Of a stretch of DNA of 64,000 nucleotides, positions 60,960-64,000 are shown one piece after another. Position 1 is the first letter of the stretch, and each line of letters begins with the position of its first letter. This stretch comes from Tanypteryx hageni (Eukaryota; Arthropoda; Insecta; Odonata; Petaluridae). Where the stretch lies: the NCBI GenBank assembly GCA_028673005.1, contig CM054117.1:34444561-34508560 (forward strand), given 5' to 3'. The position numbers and the translations under genes are program-made. The notes under the pieces were generated by a model. It was given only the letters and a program-made list of their open reading frames with translations. It was not told the origin of the DNA and did no database searches.

Positions 60960-63130
60960 TTTTAATAATCGTCAAAATCTACAAAGCCTAATTATAACAT
61001 TCTCTATTACCAAAACGTTTTTGAAAATAGCACATTTCACACTCTGCTTCAGTAGATTCTTCTATTCTGGTTTCGCTTACTTAGATGTGATACATTCAGC
61101 AGTTCAAATACTGCCAATGAATTTATATTTATGTAAAGTGAATACATCAGAAGAATTTCAATTCCTTTATTCCCATACATGTCATACACGATTATTCTCA
61201 CTTTTTTCACTTTCTCCGCTGAGTGAACTAATATCACATTCTGTTCGTAACCATAGGGTTTATTCGAGCGACTCTCGGTTTATATGCCACAATAGCGATT
61301 ATCGCCGTAATTAATATTTTCTACTAAAAAAAAACGCTCTTCAAAACGCTCTATTCCTCAAACTCTTCATTTGTCTTCCAAAAAGCATTCTCCACAATTT
61401 TAGGGTTCTTTGACAGCAAAATCATTCTTTCTTGCAAATCTCGATTTTAATTCGGAGAAAACGTCTCTAATCCGGCAACCTTCGCTTACCCTGTCAAAAC
61501 AAGACTTCCGGCAATTCTTGGTTTCTCAGTAAACAAAGCTCCGGGAATCTGTATAATGAACTCCCTTAATGACGACTACTTTATTATATATGTATATGGA
61601 GTAAATAATACATTTTAGCTCGCTATAAATAAAGTATTGTGATATATATGTATATATATGTATATATTTATAATATTTTTTTCCCATCAAATTTCATTAG
61701 GTACATTCAACAGCGCTAGTGCAGAAAACGAGTTTTTATCTAAGTAAAATGAATACATTAGATGAATTTCAGTATCTTTATTCCTATTCACGCCAACAAT
61801 CACTGCAATAACTGCAATTCTTGCATTTCTATAATGTTTAAGAATTATTCCTTCATTATCCCAAATAACAGCATCCATCTTTGTCTCTGCACTTGCAGCA
61901 ACACGGAATTTTTTGGACGGTGGTGAATCAGTATGATTTCATTAGCCGGAATGATTCTAGATTTCTAGATTGAAGAATGGAACCCATGTGTCACCCATCG
62001 TTACAATCGAGGAGAAGAAAAAACCATTCATTGAAGCATCTCGAGCGAGCATTGCTTCACAAAAGTTGACACGATTGTCTTTTTGTTCCTGGAAAAGCTG
62101 CCTAGGAACCCATCTAGCTGACACCATGCTCATTCTGAGATCTTCATGAAGAATCAATAGAAATCCCTGTAGCTATGGCAATTTCATCCGTCGTTGATCT
62201 CACGTCAACCAAAACCATTTCCTCAACTCGGCGGATGTTGTCCTCGGAACGACTGCTTCGAGGTCTTGGTTCATGTGGACCTTATAACTTGAACGCACGT
62301 AAAAAAAACGATATTATTTGTCTCTTTAAAAATAATATTAACTACCATGCCCAGTAAAATGTATTTAAATAAACGTCGACATTCGTCACTTATTTTTATG
62401 AAAAATATTCGTTCATTTAATAATCGTCAAAACTACAAAGCCTAATTATAACGTTCTCTATTACCAAAACGTTTCTGAAAATACCCCAATTCACCCTCTG
62501 CTTCAGTAGATCCTTCCTTTGTGGTTTCGTTTACTTACATGTGATATATTCAGCAGTTTAAATTAAATTAAATTTATATTTATGTATAATGAATGCATTA
62601 TAAGAATTTCAATTAAATAAATATCGTAAACGATTATTCCAGCATTTCTCCCTTTCTCCGCTGAGAGAACGCATTTATGATGATTTATCTTCAAAAAGCA
62701 CTATTCTCACAATTTCTGGGTTCTATGCCAGCAAAATCATTTCTTCTTGCAAATCTCGATTTTACTTCGGAGAAAACGTCTTTAATCCGGCAATCTTCGC
62801 TTACTCTGTCAAAACAAGACTTCCGGCAATCCTCGGTTTCTCAGTCAAACAATGCTCCGGGAATCCGTATAATGAACTACGTTAAGCACGACTACATTTA
62901 TATATATATATATATATATACAGAGAGTTAATAATACATTTTAGCTCGCTATAAATAAAGGATTGTGATGTATATATATATTTATTTATTTATATATAAT
63001 ATTTTTCTTTCCATCAATTTACAGTATTTACATTCAGCAGCGCAAGTGCTGAAAACGAGTTTTTATCTAAGTAAAATGAATACATTAGAAGAATTTAAGT
63101 ATCTTTATTCCCATTCACGCCAACAATCAT
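60960..63130. repeat. Repeated 3'-flanking units of the chitinase-like gene
   Basis: Sequence matching 34.25-34.49 kb (AATAATCGTCAAAA, then TTCTCTATTAxCAAAACGTT, CTCTGCTTCAGTAGAT and TTCAATTCCTTTATTCCCAT) recurs at 60.96-61.2, 61.7-61.8, 62.4-62.65 and 63.05-63.13 kb. CTTCGGAGAAAACGTC-type blocks (61.45 and 62.77 kb) repeat with it. The units lack exon 9. Confidence 0.7.
61825..62300 (-). mobile_element. Truncated mariner-like copy 2
   Basis: Encodes MDAVIWDNEGIILKH and, in another frame, MGDTWVPFFNLEI and ILHEDLRMSMVSARWVPRQL. It ends at CTTATAACTTGAACG (about 62281), matching the right end of the complete copy. The segment left of 61825 is lost. Confidence 0.7.
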
Positions 63131-63282
63131 TAAAAGCCATTCTTGCATTTTTATAAGGTAGTCCAGATATGACTAGAAAAAATCCTTCATATGAATTTGT
63201 GAATATTGAATAATTGCAGGTTTTTATAGTGGTAATGCTCCTTGTCCTAAAAAGTCAGTACATCATTTAAGGAAAATTAATT

Positions 63283-64000
63283 TTATTTTTTATCGGTTTC
63301 TAATTTTTTCGTTAAGGTGTTGAAGGTCGTCCGAGTCAGGAGAAATGTTCCTTCTCCGCCATTTCCCTCGTAGTCATCCATGTCCAACGTCGCGACGGTC
63401 GCCCCTCCTAAATTGTTTTCGACAACATAGCGACACTACAAAGTTAATAAAAAACCATAATTACAAAACATAACGGTATTACATTTATCAATATTAATAC
63501 TACTGAATCTGCCCGTTACCTTAAGGGAACCAACCCCGTATGTTGGGAATCGCTTTGCTCGCCTTTAATTTTCGAAATCATTTTTATATATACTTTAAAA
63601 TCGAAACTGACAAATAAATCGTGATAGCTGTGAATTTATAAATGAAGGGATTCATTACCTATTGTATAATCGAGTATATACTATTAAAAATATTCTTTCT
63701 GGCATAATAAATTATTAAAGCATCGTTAATTCTTTTCATTTTTGACGTACCAAAATTAACACTTATTTTGTAAGATTCACTAATATTCGACACTAAGGCT
63801 TGTAATTCTTATATGTGTTGCTGAATTGAATGAATGCTTTGCTTAGGTATGAATCATGAACTTTTTTGTTAGCTCTTTACATTAATTAATACCAGCCAAT
63901 CCTTTTTACCGCAAACTGAATTAGATTAAATAATTTATTAATAAATATGTTTGAGTTGTGGACAGGTTTCTTCTATTTTCGATGAAACATACTTCAGTAA
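63283..64000 (-). CDS. Chitinase-like (GH18) gene copy I, last exon; rest beyond window
   Basis: Exon 9 is 63283-63435 (153 nt, the same as the intact gene), with a TTTGTAG acceptor and a TAA stop. It encodes VVENNLGGATVATLDMDDYE and ends ETDKK. It keeps LDMDDYEG, closer to canonical GH18 than the intact gene's LCLDDYEG, while the usual Trp is Ala. Sequence to the window end aligns with intron 8 of the intact gene (34.66-35.20 kb), so exon 8 is expected roughly 0.3-0.4 kb past 64000. Could be a second functional gene. Confidence 0.75.

Noticed and set aside
60960..63130. A CRISPR-like or satellite array
   Set aside because: Repeat units are long, diverged gene-flanking sequence without regular spacers, in a eukaryotic context.

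Overview
This is nuclear DNA from an arthropod, most probably an insect. The order cannot be fixed from the sequence. The evidence is a spliced chitinase-family (GH18) gene with short GT-AG exons, an AT-rich background, and a dense load of animal transposons: LINEs of the RTE, Tx1, I, Jockey and CR1/L2 groups, mariner, Tigger/pogo and hAT fragments, and tRNA-derived SINEs. There are no bacterial features.

The backbone is a tandem array of chitinase-like genes, all on the minus strand. Only one copy is complete and intact: the nine-exon gene at 34500-39555. Its exons join in consistent phase to give a secreted protein of about 378-383 residues. Its GH18 active-site motif has lost the catalytic glutamate (FDGLVIDWIYP), so it should be a binding or signalling chitinase-like protein, not an enzyme. 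Decayed partial copies lie at 2.1-3.9 kb (exons 4-7), 14.2 kb (exon 4), 23.4-24.8 kb (exons 5-8), 44.2-46.3 kb (exons 4, 5, 6, 9), 52.0 kb (half of exon 4), 52.8-54.2 kb (exons 5-8) and 58.6 kb (exon 8). A final exon at 63.3 kb opens the next gene, which runs off the right edge.

The window is mostly two paralogous halves of one large tandem duplication. About 2-14 kb matches about 44.7-52 kb, and about 22.7-35 kb matches about 52.1-64 kb. The halves share old lesions and differ by later insertions. The left half received a Tx1-like LINE inside a GT microsatellite (5.48-11.9 kb), a full-length I-type LINE with a 9-bp target duplication (15.17-20.74 kb), and a Jockey element placed at the edge of an older Jockey fragment (25.3-30.6 kb). 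The right half received a CR1/L2-like LINE inside a Tigger remnant (49.55-51.4 kb) and two mariner copies (59.6-62.3 kb).

Other structure: a perfect 80-bp-arm palindrome at 1208-1372; three dispersed hairpins sharing a hammerhead-like core (1292, 40690 and 58118); two THAP-domain remnants; a YqaJ-like ORF fragment; and hAT remnants at 37, 40.9 and 41.1-42 kb. Stretches not listed (about 0.22-1.2, 4.1-5.4, 20.8-21.5, 33.4-34.4, 39.7-40.5, 43.1-44.1, 46.3-48.3, 57.5-58.1 and 58.8-59.6 kb) hold AT-rich intronic or intergenic sequence in which no gene was recognised.
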